Positions 17,960-30,203 of a DNA stretch of 64,000 nt are shown here, one piece after another. The stretch is taken from NCBI RefSeq assembly GCF_001513745.1, contig NZ_CP013380.1, positions 1,674,001 through 1,738,000 of the forward strand, written 5' to 3'. The stretch comes from Burkholderia humptydooensis. Lineage in GTDB: Bacteria; Pseudomonadota; Gammaproteobacteria; Burkholderiales; Burkholderiaceae. Each line of letters opens with the position of its first letter. Within the stretch, counting starts at the first letter, position 1. Both the position numbers and the translations under genes were made by a program. Under the pieces are notes generated by a model. It had not been told where the DNA came from. It saw only the letters and a list, made by a program, of their open reading frames with translations, and did no database searches.

Positions 17960-18991
17960 TCACGGCCGCGCTGCCCGGTGCAGCCGCGCGTGCTCGAGAT
18001 GCGTGGCGAGCGCCGTCGAATCGATATTGGTGCCCGACAGCAGCACGCCGACGCGCCTGCCCTGCAGCGGCTCGCGCAGCGGCCCGAGCAAGGCGGCTGT
18101 CGCGGCCGCGCAGGCGGGCTCGACCGCGACTTTCAGATGCGCGAACAGATAGAGCATCGCCGCGCGCAGCGCGTCGTCCGAGACGGTGACGATCCGGTCG
18201 ACATGGCGGCGGCACAGCTCGTAGCTGTACTCCTCGGTGTGCGGCGCCATCAGCGAATCGGCGATCGTGTGCATCGCACCCATCCGGATCGGGTGATTCG
18301 CGGCGAAGCTGCGGCTCATCGCATCCGCGCCCTCCGGCTCGACGCCGTACACGTGCACGCGCGGATTCGCGAGCCGCAGCGCGGTCGACGTGCCCGCGGC
18401 GAGACCGCCGCCGCCGATCGGCACGATCACCGCATCGAGGTCGGGCGTCTGTGTCGCCCATTCGTAGCCGAGCGTCGCGGTGCCGAGAATCGTGTGATAG
18501 CCGTTGAACGGATGCACGAAGAAACGGCCTTCCTCGGCCTCGATTCGCCGGACGATCTCGAACGCCTCGGCGGGGCTCGACGCCATCACGACCTCCGCGC
18601 GGTACTGGCGGCAGAGCGCGATGCGCGCCGGGCTCGCGGTGTCGAACATCACGACCTTCGCGCTCATGCCGAGCCGCATCGCCGCATAGGCGACGGCCGC
18701 CGCGTGATTGCCCGCCGACACGCAGGTGACGCCCGCGCTCTTCCTGTCCGCGCCGAGCGCGAGCAGGTTCGTGAACGCGCCGCGCGCCTTGAAGCTGCCG
18801 CTCGCCTGCAGCAGCTCGAACTTGAAGTTCACGTGCGTGTTGTCGAGCGACGGCAGGTCCGCGCGCTCGAACACCGGCGTGCGCATGACCCACGGCGTGA
18901 GCGCGAAGTGTTGCGCGGCAATTTCGTCGAGCGTCGGAATCGGCTCGCCGTTGATCGTCAAATGAGCGGGGCGGTTGGGTGAAGTCGACAT
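17960..18991 (-). CDS. PLP-dependent threonine/serine dehydratase
   Basis: 343 residues, fold-type II PLP enzyme. Lys68 in SGSFKARGA is the Schiff-base lysine, SAGNHAAAVAYAA the substrate loop, and GGGGLAAG (193-200) the phosphate-binding loop. This size, without a C-terminal ACT domain, fits catabolic threonine/serine ammonia-lyases and serine racemase-like proteins; the substrate cannot be fixed from sequence. It lies 67 bp downstream of argE on the same strand, so the two are probably co-transcribed. The three DnaA-box-like repeats begin right after its stop. Confidence 0.87.
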   Translation of the reverse strand: MSTSPNRPAHLTINGEPIPTLDEIAAQHFALTPWVMRTPVFERADLPSLDNTHVNFKFELLQASGSFKARGAFTNLLALGADRKSAGVTCVSAGNHAAAVAYAAMRLGMSAKVVMFDTASPARIALCRQYRAEVVMASSPAEAFEIVRRIEAEEGRFFVHPFNGYHTILGTATLGYEWATQTPDLDAVIVPIGGGGLAAGTSTALRLANPRVHVYGVEPEGADAMSRSFAANHPIRMGAMHTIADSLMAPHTEEYSYELCRRHVDRIVTVSDDALRAAMLYLFAHLKVAVEPACAAATAALLGPLREPLQGRRVGVLLSGTNIDSTALATHLEHARLHRAARP

Positions 18992-19058
18992 GTGCGTGCG
19001 CGTATCGATGAGGTGGCCGATCGGCCGGCCAAGACGAAGCTCGCCGCGGCGCGCGGAC

Positions 19059-20276
19059 TCACGCGAGCGTCAGGCCCTGCACGAGCTTGCGCAGGAAGCG
19101 TTCGCACGACGCGAGCTGGTCGAGCTCGACGAACTCGTTCGGCTTGTGCGCCTGCTCGATGTAGCCGGGCCCGCAGATGACGCTCGGAATGCCCGCGCGC
19201 TGGAACAGGCCCGCCTCGGTGCCGTACGCGACCTTGCGCTTTTCCCGATCGGCGGTGAGCGTGCGCACGAGTTCCGTGACCGCCGCCTGTTCGACTGCGT
19301 CGAGGCCGGGCGCGGCGGCAACCTTCGTGAACTCGATCGCCGCGTTCGGATGCTCGCGGCGCATCCGCGGCAGCAGCGTGTCGCGCGCGTAGGCGTCGAT
19401 GCGCGCGAAGATCGCATCGGGGTCGAGCGTCGGCAAATTGCGGAACTCGAACGAGAACTGGCATTCGGCGGGCACCGTGTTGACCGCGTTGCCGCCCTGG
19501 ATGATGCTCGTCTGCGCGGTCGTGAACGGCACGTCGTACAGTTCGTCGAACGGGCCTTGCGCGCGGAATTCGTCGGCGAGATCGCGGATGTGGCAGATGA
19601 GCCGCGCCGCGTATTCGATCGCGTTCAGGCCCTTCGGCGTGAGCGACGAATGCGCGGCGTGGCCGCGCACGCAGCAGCGGTAGACGTTGATGCCCTTGTG
19701 CGCGATCACGGGGCGCATGCCGGTCGGCTCGCCGACGATGCAGCCGGCGGGCGCGACGCCGCGCGCCTTCAGATCGGCGAGCATCAGCGGTGCGCCGGCG
19801 CAGCCGATCTCCTCGTCGAACGACAGCGCGAAGTGGATCGGCTGCGCGAGCCTTGCCGCCTGCATCTCGGGCAGCAGCGCGAGCGCCGCGCCGATGAAGC
19901 CTTTCATGTCGCAGGTGCCGCGCCCGTAGAGCTTGCCGTCGCGCACTTCGGGCCTGAACGGATCGCTGTCCCATTGCTGCCCGTCGACGGGCACGACGTC
20001 GGTGTGGCCCGACAGCACGATGCCGCCGTTCGTCGCGCCGTCGTGCGCGGGGATCGTCGCGAACAGGTTCGCCCAGCCGTCGCGGGCGTCGTGCGTGAGC
20101 GTCGATTCGACGCCCGCCGCGGCGAGCGTGTCGCGGACCATTTCGATGAGGCCGAGATTCGGCACGCGGCTCGTCGTGTCGATCGATACGAGCCGCTCGA
20201 CCCACGACAGGCTGATCGGTTCGGCTAGCGAGGTGGGCGAGGACGCGGACGGTGCCGTTGCGTCGGGAACGGACAT
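19059..20276 (-). CDS. argE: Acetylornithine deacetylase (M20 peptidase family)
   Basis: 405 residues. Metal and catalytic residues are visible: His91 and Asp93 in GHTDVVPVDG, Asp123 in GRGTCDMKGF, and the Glu pair in SFDEEIGCAG (155-156). GEPTG and AHKG also match ArgE. The enzyme removes acetyl from N-acetylornithine in arginine biosynthesis. Start ATG 20276 follows a weak GGAG; the in-frame upstream part has no similarity. Close relatives act on other N-acyl amino acids, but the whole-length match to ArgE is good. Confidence 0.88.
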   Translation of the reverse strand: MSVPDATAPSASSPTSLAEPISLSWVERLVSIDTTSRVPNLGLIEMVRDTLAAAGVESTLTHDARDGWANLFATIPAHDGATNGGIVLSGHTDVVPVDGQQWDSDPFRPEVRDGKLYGRGTCDMKGFIGAALALLPEMQAARLAQPIHFALSFDEEIGCAGAPLMLADLKARGVAPAGCIVGEPTGMRPVIAHKGINVYRCCVRGHAAHSSLTPKGLNAIEYAARLICHIRDLADEFRAQGPFDELYDVPFTTAQTSIIQGGNAVNTVPAECQFSFEFRNLPTLDPDAIFARIDAYARDTLLPRMRREHPNAAIEFTKVAAAPGLDAVEQAAVTELVRTLTADREKRKVAYGTEAGLFQRAGIPSVICGPGYIEQAHKPNEFVELDQLASCERFLRKLVQGLTLA

Positions 20277-20598
20277 GGCGGGGCTCCGGCAGATGGGCAG
20301 ATGAATGCAAAGATCATACTCAAAAACGATACGGCCCGTCTTCGCGCGACGCTTTGCGGCGCAGCATCCGGCGCGTTCGCGCGGTGTGTGTGCTGGCATG
20401 TGTCGGCGGAGCGATCCGCATTGTCCTGCGAATCCGTGACGACGCTCCCGGCGGGCCTGTGGCCGGATACCGTCGGTGCGACGCGCTCGTCGACGCGCGA
20501 CTAAGTTTTATTTGGGAACTTAATATCGAGACAATTGCATTTGTCGATGTAATTGTTTTGGCGGCCGCAGCGCCGAACAGCCGAACAAGGAGACGACG
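20277..20598. other. 322-bp divergent region between argE and the crotonase remnant
   Basis: No complete gene. The right half is AT-rich (AAGTTTTATTTGGGAACTTAATATCG) and holds an operator-like palindrome at 20531-20556. An AAGGAG ribosome site remains immediately before the truncated crotonase gene. Confidence 0.55.
20531..20556. promoter_or_regulatory. Operator-like inverted repeat before the crotonase remnant
   Basis: ACAATTGCAT (20531-20540), six-base spacer, ATGTAATTGT (20547-20556): nine of ten positions are complementary. Size and symmetry fit a TetR- or MarR-type operator. It lies 43 bp before the remnant ATG. Confidence 0.5.
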
Positions 20599-20793
20599 AT
20601 GACGCATCTGCACATCGAACGCAGCGCGCGCGTGCTGACCGTGAGTTTCGACAATCCGCCGGTCAACTTTCTCACGATGGCGATGATGCGTGAGCTGAAG
20701 CGCCTGCTCGGCGGCATCAAACGCGGCGCGGAGATCGGCGTCGACGAACTGGGCACGTGGATCGACGGCGTGGCCGTCGATTTCTCGCGTTAG
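20599..20793 (+). pseudogene. Truncated enoyl-CoA hydratase/isomerase (crotonase) gene
   Basis: The 64-residue product opens as a crotonase: THLHIERSARVLTVSFDNPPVNFLTMAMMRELKRLL is the first strand-turn-helix of the enoyl-CoA hydratase fold (NPPVNFLT is diagnostic). After residue 40 the match is lost and a stop follows. About 200 residues carrying the oxyanion hole and catalytic glutamates are absent, and none are found downstream before mfd. A good ribosome site (AAGGAG) and an upstream palindrome survive, so the control region outlived the gene. Confidence 0.75.
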
Positions 20794-20922
20794 GGCGGGG
20801 GGCTTCCGGCAGCCGGTCGTCCGACGGCTGTCCGTGCGTGCCGGCGACTCGCGCGCGAAGGATGCGCTGCGTCGCTCGGCGACGAAGCCGCCAGCCGCGC
20901 CCCGCGCCCCATGCCCCGCCAA

Positions 20923-25224
<4,302 letters not shown>

Positions 25225-25264
25225 ACCGCATCTTCACCATCGCATCACACTCGGATCGAATCAC

Positions 25265-25753
25265 ATGGATTTCAGAATCGGACAAGGCTACGACGTGCAC
25301 CAGCTCGTTCCCGGACGCCCGCTCATTATCGGCGGCGTGACGATCCCTTACGAGCGGGGGCTCCTCGGCCACTCGGACGCGGACGTGCTGCTGCACGCGA
25401 TCACCGACGCGCTGTTCGGCGCGGCGGCGCTTGGCGACATCGGCCGCCATTTCTCCGACACCGATCCGCGCTTCAAGGGCGCCGACAGCCGCGCGCTGCT
25501 GCGCGAATGCGCCGCGCGCGTCGCGCAGGCGGGCTTTTCGATCCGCAACGTCGACAGCACGATCGTCGCGCAGGCGCCGAAGCTCGCGCCGCACATCGAC
25601 GCGATGCGCGCGAACATCGCGGCCGATCTCGGCTTGCCGCTCGAGCGCGTGAACGTGAAGGCGAAGACGAACGAGAAGCTCGGCTATCTTGGCCGCGGCG
25701 AGGGGATCGAGGCGCAGGCGGCGGCGCTCGTCGTGCGCGAAGCGGCCGCGTGA
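25265..25753 (+). CDS. ispF: 2-C-methyl-D-erythritol 2,4-cyclodiphosphate synthase
   Basis: 162 residues. Zn ligands Asp8 and His10 in [10 protein letters not shown] and His42-type position in [10 protein letters not shown] are intact, and the C-terminal [17 protein letters not shown] is typical. It is the trimeric cyclase two steps after IspD in the MEP pathway and is co-transcribed with ispD. A bidirectional terminator follows at 25854-25890. Confidence 0.97.
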   Translation: MDFRIGQGYDVHQLVPGRPLIIGGVTIPYERGLLGHSDADVLLHAITDALFGAAALGDIGRHFSDTDPRFKGADSRALLRECAARVAQAGFSIRNVDSTIVAQAPKLAPHIDAMRANIAADLGLPLERVNVKAKTNEKLGYLGRGEGIEAQAAALVVREAAA

Positions 25754-25853
25754 GCGGCGGCTTTCGCCATGATCGATCGCCGTTGCGGCGAGCTCGAATG
25801 CTGGCGTCGCGTCGGCCCGCCGTGCCGGCCATCTCGCCGCCCGCGCACAAACG

Positions 25854-25890
25854 AAAAACGCCACGCGCAATCGCCGCGTGGCGTTTTTCG
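25854..25890. terminator. Bidirectional terminator between ispF and ahpD
   Basis: AAAAACGCCACGCG and CGCGTGGCGTTTTT flank a short loop. T runs occur on both strands, serving ispF from the left and ahpD from the right. Confidence 0.9.
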
Positions 25891-25944
25891 TTGAAACGAC
25901 GGCCGCGCCGCGAACGTGCGCGGCTGCGGCGGCGGCCGCCGCGC

Positions 25945-26472
25945 TTACTTGCCTTCCGCCGCGATCACTTGCGCGGCGGCGTTGATCACCGCCGCGATCC
26001 GGCCGACGTCGCGCAACTGCGTGACCGTCATCCCTTGTTCGTTCTTGAGCAGCGCGTAGTGCGACTTCACGCAGAAGTGGCACTTGCCGACGATCGACGC
26101 GGCGAGCGCGTACATCTCGAACTTGCGCTTGTCGACGCCGCCGTGCGAAGCGTACGCGCCCATCCGCAGCTCGGCGCGCTGGGTCTTCAGGTCGGCGTCG
26201 TCGGCCATCTCGACATACGGATACCAGACGTTGTTCATCCCCATCAGCGCGGCCGCCGTCAGCGCCGCCTGGGATTCCTCGGGCGACAGCACGCCCGCTT
26301 CGCGAATCGCCTTCACGAGCGCCGGGCTCTTCGCCGCGAAGGCCGCGGCGAGCGCCGCGCCGACCGCGTCCGTGCCGTCGAGTGACGAGCGCGAGATCGT
26401 GCCGTCGAGGTTCAGGCGGATGTCCTTCGCGTAGTCGGGAATTAGCGCCTTAATCGAATCGATGAATTCCAT
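25945..26472 (-). CDS. ahpD: Alkyl hydroperoxidase AhpD
   Basis: 175 residues. The active-site C-H-F-C (Cys131, Cys134) with His138 in CHFCVKSHYALL matches M. tuberculosis-type AhpD, and ALMGMNNVWYPYVEM is conserved. AhpD recycles AhpC, taking electrons from dihydrolipoamide. The peroxiredoxin gene lies 77 bp upstream on the same strand, but a strong hairpin with a T tract stands between them. ahpD is therefore probably expressed by partial readthrough or its own promoter. Confidence 0.95.
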   Translation of the reverse strand: MEFIDSIKALIPDYAKDIRLNLDGTISRSSLDGTDAVGAALAAAFAAKSPALVKAIREAGVLSPEESQAALTAAALMGMNNVWYPYVEMADDADLKTQRAELRMGAYASHGGVDKRKFEMYALAASIVGKCHFCVKSHYALLKNEQGMTVTQLRDVGRIAAVINAAAQVIAAEGK

Positions 26473-26497
26473 TGATATCTCCTATGATTGGGCCGTT

Positions 26498-26535
26498 AAA
26501 AAAGCCCGCGGGCAACACGCAGCGCCGCGGGCTTT
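26498..26535 (-). terminator. Hairpin with T tract between ahpC and ahpD
   Basis: AAAGCCCGCGG (26501-26511) pairs with CCGCGGGCTTT (26525-26535). On the minus strand it is followed by six T. Placed inside an otherwise obvious operon, it may act as an attenuator that lowers ahpD relative to ahpC. Confidence 0.8.
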
Positions 26536-26549
26536 CGTGCATCGGACGC

Positions 26550-27098
26550 TTACAGCGTCGCGCCGCCGATCGCGCGGTTGCACGGGCAGAGTTCGTCCGT
26601 TTGCAGGCCGTCGAGAATGCGCAGGATTTCTTCCGGGCTGCGGCCGACGTTCAGGTTGTTCACCGACACGTGCTGGATCGTGTTGTCCGGGTCGACGATG
26701 AAGGTCGCGCGCAGGGCCACGCCCGCTTCCTTGTCGCGCACGCCGAGCTGGTCGATCAGCTCGCCCTTGACGTCGCCGAACGAGTAGTGGTTCAGCTTGT
26801 CGAGATCCTTGTGCTCACGGCGCCACGCGAGCTTGACGAATTCGTTGTCCGAGCTGCCGCCGAGCAGCACGGCGTCGCGCTCTTCGAACTGCTTCGCGAG
26901 CTTGGCGAATTCGACGATTTCCGTCGGGCACACGAACGTGAAGTCCTTCGGGTAGAAGTAGACGACCTTCCACTTGCCCGGGAACGACGCTTCGGTGACG
27001 GTCTCGAATGCCGACTGGCCGTTTTCTTCGTGATTGTTGAAGCCCGGCTTCGCGGCCACAACGGTGAAAGCTTCGAGTTTATCGCCCACGGTCTTCAT
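26550..27098 (-). CDS. ahpC: Peroxiredoxin AhpC (AhpD-dependent type)
   Basis: 182 residues. The peroxidatic Cys57 is in DFTFVCPTEIVEF. The C-terminal resolving region is DELCPCNRAIGG (Cys171, Cys173), as in the AhpC group that pairs with AhpD rather than AhpF. It reduces H2O2, alkyl peroxides and peroxynitrite in the cytoplasm. A clear sigma-70 promoter lies upstream (27186-27214) beside an OxyR-like half site. Confidence 0.96.
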   Translation of the reverse strand: MKTVGDKLEAFTVVAAKPGFNNHEENGQSAFETVTEASFPGKWKVVYFYPKDFTFVCPTEIVEFAKLAKQFEERDAVLLGGSSDNEFVKLAWRREHKDLDKLNHYSFGDVKGELIDQLGVRDKEAGVALRATFIVDPDNTIQHVSVNNLNVGRSPEEILRILDGLQTDELCPCNRAIGGATL

Positions 27099-27185
27099 GC
27101 GGATGCTCCTGTATGAGTTGGAAAAAACGGCTACCTAGGTCAAGCTACCGATGCGCTGCAACGTTTCCGTGACAGCATAGGCAAC

Positions 27186-27228
27186 ATCATAACGCTATTA
27201 TATTTTTCTATCAATAGATTTTAACTAA
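27186..27228 (-). promoter_or_regulatory. ahpC promoter with adjoining OxyR-like site
   Basis: On the minus strand TTGATA (27214-27209) and TATGAT (27191-27186) are separated by 17 bases, a near-ideal sigma-70 promoter in an unusually AT-rich patch. Directly upstream is TTAG-N7-CTAT (27228-27214), one mismatch from an OxyR half site (ATAG-N7-CTAT), overlapping the -35. Peroxide control by OxyR is inferred from this. Confidence 0.65.
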
Positions 27229-27295
27229 CGATCCTCATAGAAATTTTCAAAGACGTCGATAGGGTCGACCATCGGGGGAAGGGAGGCGCCGTGCG

Positions 27296-28654
27296 TTACG
27301 CGGCCGCACGCGCTCTTGCGCTCGGAAACTCCAGCGTGACTTCGAGACCCGCGTCGGGCGTGCGGTTGCGCAGCCGCAGCGTGCCGCGGTAGCGGTTGAC
27401 GAGGCGCAGCACGATCGCCATGCCGAGCCCGGTGCCGTCGGCCTTGCTGCGCGCGGTGTCGACGCGATAGAACGGGCGCATCACGAGGGGCAACTGATCA
27501 TCGGGGATGCCGGGGCCCTCGTCGGCGACGACGAGCTCGACGCGCGCGTGCGTCACCCGCGTTTCGAGCAGGATGCGCGCGATGCCGTCCTTCTTGCTCT
27601 GCCCGTACTTGCGCGCGTTCTCGACGAGGTTGCCGATCACGCGGCGCATGTCCGTTTCGTCTGCTTCGATGACGGCCGCGGGCGCGAGGCGGATGTCGAG
27701 CTGCACGCCGTCTTCGCTGACGATCCGCGCGGCGACCTCGCGTGCGACCTGCGACAGATCGACGGGCTCCGGTGTGCGCTGCGCGGGGCGCGCGTAATCG
27801 ATGAACGCGGCGATGATGCGGTCCATCTGCTCGATGTCGTCGACCATCGCGTCCTTCGTCGCCTGATCGGACGGGCTCATCTCGGTCTCGAGGCGCAGCC
27901 GCGCGAGGGGCGTGCGCAGGTCGTGCGAGATGCCCGCGAGCATCAGCGCGCGATCGGCCTCGAGCTGCTCGAGATCGCGAACCATCTGGTTGAAGCTGCG
28001 GTTCGTCTCGGCGGCGACGCCCATTCCGCGCTCGGGCAGCGGTTCCGGCGTTTGGCCGGAGCCGACCTTGCGCGCGGCGAGCGCGAGCCGCGAGAACGGC
28101 TGGTTCACGAGGCTCGTGATGAACGCCGAGCCGAAGAGCGACAGCGCGAGCGCGAAGAGGCCCCATCCCGCCCATTGCAGGCCGGTGACGGTGTCGAGCT
28201 GATCGCGGTCGAGCGCGACCCAGTAGTCGTCGTCGTCGATCTTGAAGCTGATCCACACGCCGGGAATGTCGTTGACCGATTGCGCGATCACCGTGTCGTC
28301 GCCCAGGCGGCTGCGGATGTCGTGCTCGATCAGCCGGTTCAGCGACTCGTCGGGCTGCAGCTTGAACTTGTCGGTTTTCTCGCGCGGATAGACGCGCACG
28401 CCTTCGTTGCTCTCGAGATCCTGCAGCAGCGCGCGGCGCAGGTCGGGATCGGAATAGAGCAGCGCGGTGCGCGTGAGCTTCACGATGGCGACGAGCTGGA
28501 GCGCGACGCGCTGCGCGCGCGGCTCGCGCTCGATCACCCGGAAGCTCTGGAACCACGCGGCGAGGCTGACGGCGATCAACAGCGCAATCAGCAGGAAGGT
28601 GCGCCAGAACAGCCCGCCGAACACGAGCGTCAAGAGGCGCCGGTCGATACGCAT
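27296..28654 (-). CDS. EnvZ/RisS-like sensor histidine kinase
   Basis: 452 residues. TM1 (about 17-34), a periplasmic domain of about 125 residues, TM2 (about 163-183), HAMP linker, then the kinase: His244 in GISHDLRTPLARLRLE, N box NLVENARKYG, G1 DEGPGIP and G2 GTGLGMAIV. Layout and motifs are EnvZ-like; in Bordetella/Burkholderia this pair is called RisS/RisA. ATG 28654 is preferred over a TTG at 28681. It follows the regulator gene by 78 bp. Confidence 0.88.
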   Translation of the reverse strand: MRIDRRLLTLVFGGLFWRTFLLIALLIAVSLAAWFQSFRVIEREPRAQRVALQLVAIVKLTRTALLYSDPDLRRALLQDLESNEGVRVYPREKTDKFKLQPDESLNRLIEHDIRSRLGDDTVIAQSVNDIPGVWISFKIDDDDYWVALDRDQLDTVTGLQWAGWGLFALALSLFGSAFITSLVNQPFSRLALAARKVGSGQTPEPLPERGMGVAAETNRSFNQMVRDLEQLEADRALMLAGISHDLRTPLARLRLETEMSPSDQATKDAMVDDIEQMDRIIAAFIDYARPAQRTPEPVDLSQVAREVAARIVSEDGVQLDIRLAPAAVIEADETDMRRVIGNLVENARKYGQSKKDGIARILLETRVTHARVELVVADEGPGIPDDQLPLVMRPFYRVDTARSKADGTGLGMAIVLRLVNRYRGTLRLRNRTPDAGLEVTLEFPSARARAAA

Positions 28655-28732
28655 AGGGACTGGCTGTCTAACTGGCGTCAAAGGCGTGGCGTCGAAGATG
28701 GCGTCGACGCCACGTATTGCGTCGAAGCGGAA

Positions 28733-29467
28733 TCAGGCGGCGCCGTCGGGGATGAACACATAGCCGAGACCCCACACCGTCTGGATGAAGCGCGGGCTGC
28801 CCGGATCGGGTTCGATCAGCTTGCGCAGGCGCGAGATCTGCACGTCGAGGCTGCGGTCGAACACTTCGTATTCGCGGCCGCGCGCGAGCTCCATCAGCTT
28901 TTCGCGCGACAGCGGCTGGCGCGGATGGCGCGCGAACACCTTCAGCACCGAGAATTCGCCCGTCGTGAGCGGAATCTCCTGGCCGGATTTCGTGAGCGTG
29001 CGCGTGGCGAGGTTCAGCGAGAACTCGCCGAACTCGAACACCTCGGTGGTCTCGGAGGGCGCGCCCGGCAGCTCGGCGGGCGCCTGGCGGCGCAGCACCG
29101 CGTGGATGCGCGCGACGAGCTCGCGCGGGTTGAACGGCTTCGGCAGGTAGTCGTCGGCGCCCATCTCGAGGCCGACGATGCGATCGACGTCCTCGCCCTT
29201 CGCGGTGAGCATGATGATCGGCGTGCGGTCGTTGCTGCCGCGCAGGCGGCGGCAGATCGACAGGCCGTCCTCGCCCGGCAGCATCAGGTCGAGCACGAGC
29301 AGATCGAAACGCTCGCGCACCCAGAGCTTGTTCATTGCCGTCGCGTTCTCCGCGACATACACGTTGAAGCCCTGCTCGCCGAGGTAGCGGCGCAGCAGGT
29401 CGCGCAGGCGCGGGTCGTCGTCGACGACGAGAATCTTGGAGGGGTTTTTCGTTTCCATGAGCGGCAT
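28733..29467 (-). CDS. OmpR/RisA-like response regulator
   Basis: 244 residues. The receiver has the acidic pair DDD (16-18), phospho-acceptor Asp60 in LLVLDLMLPGEDG, Thr in MLTAKGE and Lys in KPFNPREL. The C-terminal winged helix contains RSLDVQISRLRKLIE and ends with TVWGLGYVF, the OmpR signature. It is the first gene of the regulator-kinase operon. A second ATG at 29458 is equally possible; neither has a strong ribosome site. Confidence 0.92.
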   Translation of the reverse strand: MPLMETKNPSKILVVDDDPRLRDLLRRYLGEQGFNVYVAENATAMNKLWVRERFDLLVLDLMLPGEDGLSICRRLRGSNDRTPIIMLTAKGEDVDRIVGLEMGADDYLPKPFNPRELVARIHAVLRRQAPAELPGAPSETTEVFEFGEFSLNLATRTLTKSGQEIPLTTGEFSVLKVFARHPRQPLSREKLMELARGREYEVFDRSLDVQISRLRKLIEPDPGSPRFIQTVWGLGYVFIPDGAA

Positions 29468-29727
29468 CTTATCGCGATTAGGAAAAAACGCGCGGTAGCG
29501 GCTTTCGACGGGTTACAGTCAGTTACAAAATTTACCCGCGCTATTGTGCGGAGTAAAGACAGTCACGACAGACTCCTTTACTCGAAGACGACATTCGGTG
29601 GATACTCCATCCACTTAACATTTACATGGTTTGCACGCCCGATTCTCGCAGGGTTTGTTCGTGTGCCAAAGGTAGCCGGTTGCCGCGTGACGAAGGGAAC
29701 AAAACGACGAAAGAGGCGAGGCCAGTG

Positions 29728-30018
29728 ATGCGGCCGACGAAGATGGCGCTCGTGCTGGCGCTCGCATGCGTCGGTTTCCTCGCTTCGGACTTCGCTCGCG
29801 CGCAGCGCCCGGACCGCGGCGCCGCGACGTCGCACAAGATGCCGCGCGGCAACGGCGCGGCAGGGCGTTCCGCGCCGCCCGGCGAGCCGCCCGCGCGCGC
29901 GGCCGCCGTCCCGCCCGATCTCGAGCAGCGCCGCCGCGACGGCCACATGACGCCGGAAGAGCGGCATCTCTTGCGCCAGCACATCGAAGACGCAGTGCGC
30001 GAGCTTTACAAACGTTGA
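29728..30018 (+). CDS. Small exported protein, function unknown
   Basis: 96 residues: signal peptide (about 1-26, ending FARAQ), a basic/proline-rich low-complexity middle, and a conserved-looking C-terminus RDGHMTPEERHLLRQHIEDAVRELYKR. The MTPEER-LRQ-I-DA motif recurs at the end of many small Burkholderiales periplasmic proteins of unknown role. ATG 29728 is chosen because GAGG precedes it and it starts the signal peptide. The AT-rich 29480-29640 region upstream is the likely promoter. Confidence 0.65.
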   Translation: MRPTKMALVLALACVGFLASDFARAQRPDRGAATSHKMPRGNGAAGRSAPPGEPPARAAAVPPDLEQRRRDGHMTPEERHLLRQHIEDAVRELYKR

Positions 30019-30203
30019 ATCGTTAAATCCGGCGTATCGCCGCGCGCCGTCCCTCGGACGTTGTCCTTCGTCCTTCGTCAGAAAAATTCCGTAGCAATTC
30101 GAACGTCAACTGCGCGTCGCCGCGAACCGTTGAATCGCCATCACGGACGGCTCGCGCGCTTCGCGAGCCGACGTGGCTTGTCTCTTTCGGAGAACGGTCG
30201 ACG

